NCBI RefSeq assembly: GCF_018691265.1
Contig: NW_024881313.1
Span: 5,168,501-5,232,500 of the forward strand
Source: Tyto alba
Lineage: Eukaryota; Chordata; Aves; Strigiformes; Tytonidae
Reading direction: 5' to 3'
DNA: 64,000 nt
Under the pieces are notes generated by a model. The model was given only the letters and a program-made list of their open reading frames with translations. It ran no database searches and had not been told where the DNA came from. Below are positions 62,036 through 64,000 of the stretch, piece by piece. Every line of letters begins with the position of its first letter. The first letter of the stretch is position 1. The translations under genes were made by a program, and so were the position numbers.

Positions 62036-64000
62036 TACAGGAAAATGCTGCTAGCTACCTGCTCCACACTGTTCAGTCACTGCAACCCCTCATCTGCCAT
62101 ATTGCCTGGAAAATGCATCTATGAGTGTCTGGCCACTGGTACTCATATTGTGATGACTTATTATTGAATGGATTGCAAAAGCAAACCTCAGTAAGATCTT
62201 TGTTCAAAATGGCTGATATTAGCAAATGATACCTCTAGGCTGTCAAAAAAAGAAATGGAAGGAGGGTAAGACAAGTGAGAAGCAATGCCACTGATTTGTT
62301 CTACAGTTGTCTGTAGACATATTTTAAAGCACTGAGCACTGGACCTATTTGTCCACTACATGATTGCAGCTCAACGTTTTTGGATGGCATCCTAGTCCCA
62401 GTATAAATACTGTGAGCTTTGTCACAACTGCCCCTTCTTCTGAGTCCTTGACTGTCAGTGAGACAAAGTTTTAAGGCTTGGGAGGTTTCATCACTGCATT
62501 TTAGGATCCAATAGGGCTCAGGGTTAATCAGGTTGCCCCTCATTCCAGGGAGTGTGAGATCAAGCCTTTACTTTCCACAGGGAGGTGAATGCTGAGAAGG
62601 GCCAAACCAAAATCAAGAGGCATAAAGACATCAAAAAATGCCACAATGACAATGGTATAAAATCCTTAATAGAATAAAATAAGAGGATGCTATAGCAACA
62701 AACCCTAGTCATGGTATTTCAAGTAAAGTGATTCCTTCTTCCGCTCTAAATCCTTTTAATGTGCCTTTTATTGAATATCCCATACAGGTGGAGTACTATA
62801 AATTCTGCTATCTAGCAGCACACACCGTTTGTATGAACACTTTATTCCAGCTGAGACGCAAGTATTAATAGCAACACGGATTCTTCCTTTCAACCCCTTC
62901 CCTTCCCCAGAAAAATTTATTTCTACTGCCTTTGGCAAGACTTGCTGTGAGGGAGCTCCCACAGAAGGAACAAATACAGTGAGCGAGAAGTAATTCTGAA
63001 ACTCTTTTTTATGATAGACATTTCATATGTAAAGCTGTCTTGACCTATCTGTCTGTTTCTCTCAGGCTATACCATTCTGAAAATTAATTCTTAATGAATT
63101 TTTAAAAGTGTGAAGAGCAGAGCCATGTGCTCTAGCAATAATAATTAACATGAGTGAAACTGTAGGCTTCTTCAGGTGGGAGTGAACATTTTGTACTTGT
63201 CTGCAAAGTGTCATCTACCTCTGTGAACTGAGTTAAAGAACAATATAGAAGAGTAAATAACCTGGGAGAAGGGCACTGTTGCATATAGCCCCATCACTTT
63301 CCCATGCATTGATCACGGTACAGATACACGGTACAGATTTTCAAAAAAAATCGGATTTTTTTCCACCCATGGCTGTTTTTTTACAGGGTTCTACCAGAGA
63401 AGCTACAGCTAGAAAAGATCTGCTAGGTCTTCCGCTGTATTTCCCTGCTCCAAAGCCAGTACAGCCTCTGGAATGGGACCAGAGCAAGGATCACAAGCAA
63501 CTTTATCAGTAAAATAATTCACAGTAACTGAAGGTGCCTATGTTCAGCAAAGCAAAGATAGACTGAAGACCTTTGCAGCTGACTGTCATCACTGGCTCCT
63601 TAGAAATGTTTTCACTGTGGGATAGTCCAGGTGGCATATTAATCACCTCATTGCTTTTTCATGGCCAAGCACTTAACCATTAATAAGCTAAATTCAAATA
63701 TTTGTGCTAGTTCTGGTGGAATACTTTATAAACTGAGCAGCAAGAAATTTGCTGCCAATGGAAGAAATTATCTAATCCTAGGAGGCAATCCCAATCTAAC
63801 ACACCTACAAGTACAGCTGCAAAACAGAATTTCCTTAATAGCACTGTGTTATTTCCAAGTGGCATTTCAGTGTTTTAACTGCTTATGCAAGCTGAGCACA
63901 GGGTAAAGCTCTTCCATCCTTTCTGACACTTCTCTGCATGCTGGGATGTTCTCCAATTGTGGCTTTTTCCCCAGGTATCAATGGCACAGAAATTCTCCCT
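62036..64000. other. Non-coding DNA, nothing recognised
   Basis: AT-rich sequence with only short chance frames, such as 63,279-63,512 and 63,661-63,906 on the plus strand. No repeat or RNA gene was recognised up to the window edge. Confidence 0.55.

Noticed and set aside
1..64000. Prokaryotic or phage features, CRISPR arrays, operons or rRNA
   Set aside because: No regularly spaced repeats, gene packing or rRNA-like sequence was seen; composition and repeats are those of a vertebrate nuclear genome.

Overview
This window looks like ordinary vertebrate nuclear DNA, most likely from a bird or another sauropsid. The sequence is moderately AT-rich and CpG-poor overall. It has long stretches without sustained open frames, several (CA)n and (GGGA)n/(GGAA)n microsatellites and many homopolymer A or T tracts. 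The only interspersed repeats I can name are degraded CR1-type LINE 3' fragments. I see no L1, Alu or B1 elements, and no bacterial gene packing, operons or CRISPR arrays. The avian/sauropsid call rests on the CR1 fragments and the scarcity of other repeats. No complete protein-coding gene, rRNA or convincing tRNA was recognised.

Layout. 1-1.1 kb holds broken, coding-like frames, mainly on the minus strand. 1.1-21 kb is mostly featureless non-coding DNA with microsatellites and two possible minus-strand exons near 2.9 and 4.7 kb. 21-29 kb contains small GC/CpG-rich patches and one possible plus-strand exon at 22.46 kb with cysteine spacing that resembles an SRCR domain. 29.6-30.2 kb has an old CR1 fragment followed by a short coding-like frame. 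31.3-31.6 kb is the clearest regulatory candidate: a compact CpG-dense segment with a TATA-like box.

From 31.8 to 38 kb several minus-strand signals line up: a very strong 3' splice site at 32,531 followed by poly(A) signals, a coding-like segment at about 37.0 kb with a good donor, and another at 37.8-38.0 kb with two strong acceptors. Together they could be the 3' end of an unidentified minus-strand gene, but this is an inference from splice grammar only. 38-55.9 kb is non-coding, with AT-rich tracts that look like possible conserved elements and one ancient repeat relic at 43.0 kb. CR1 fragments lie at 55.9-56.3 kb and 61.5-62.0 kb; the second explains the longest open frame of the window as an antisense artefact.

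The window is best read as intergenic or intronic DNA. I found no convincing new biological system. The most useful leads are the orphan CpG-rich segment, the minus-strand exon candidates at 32-38 kb and a recurring poly(A)/CAAACC-like tract.
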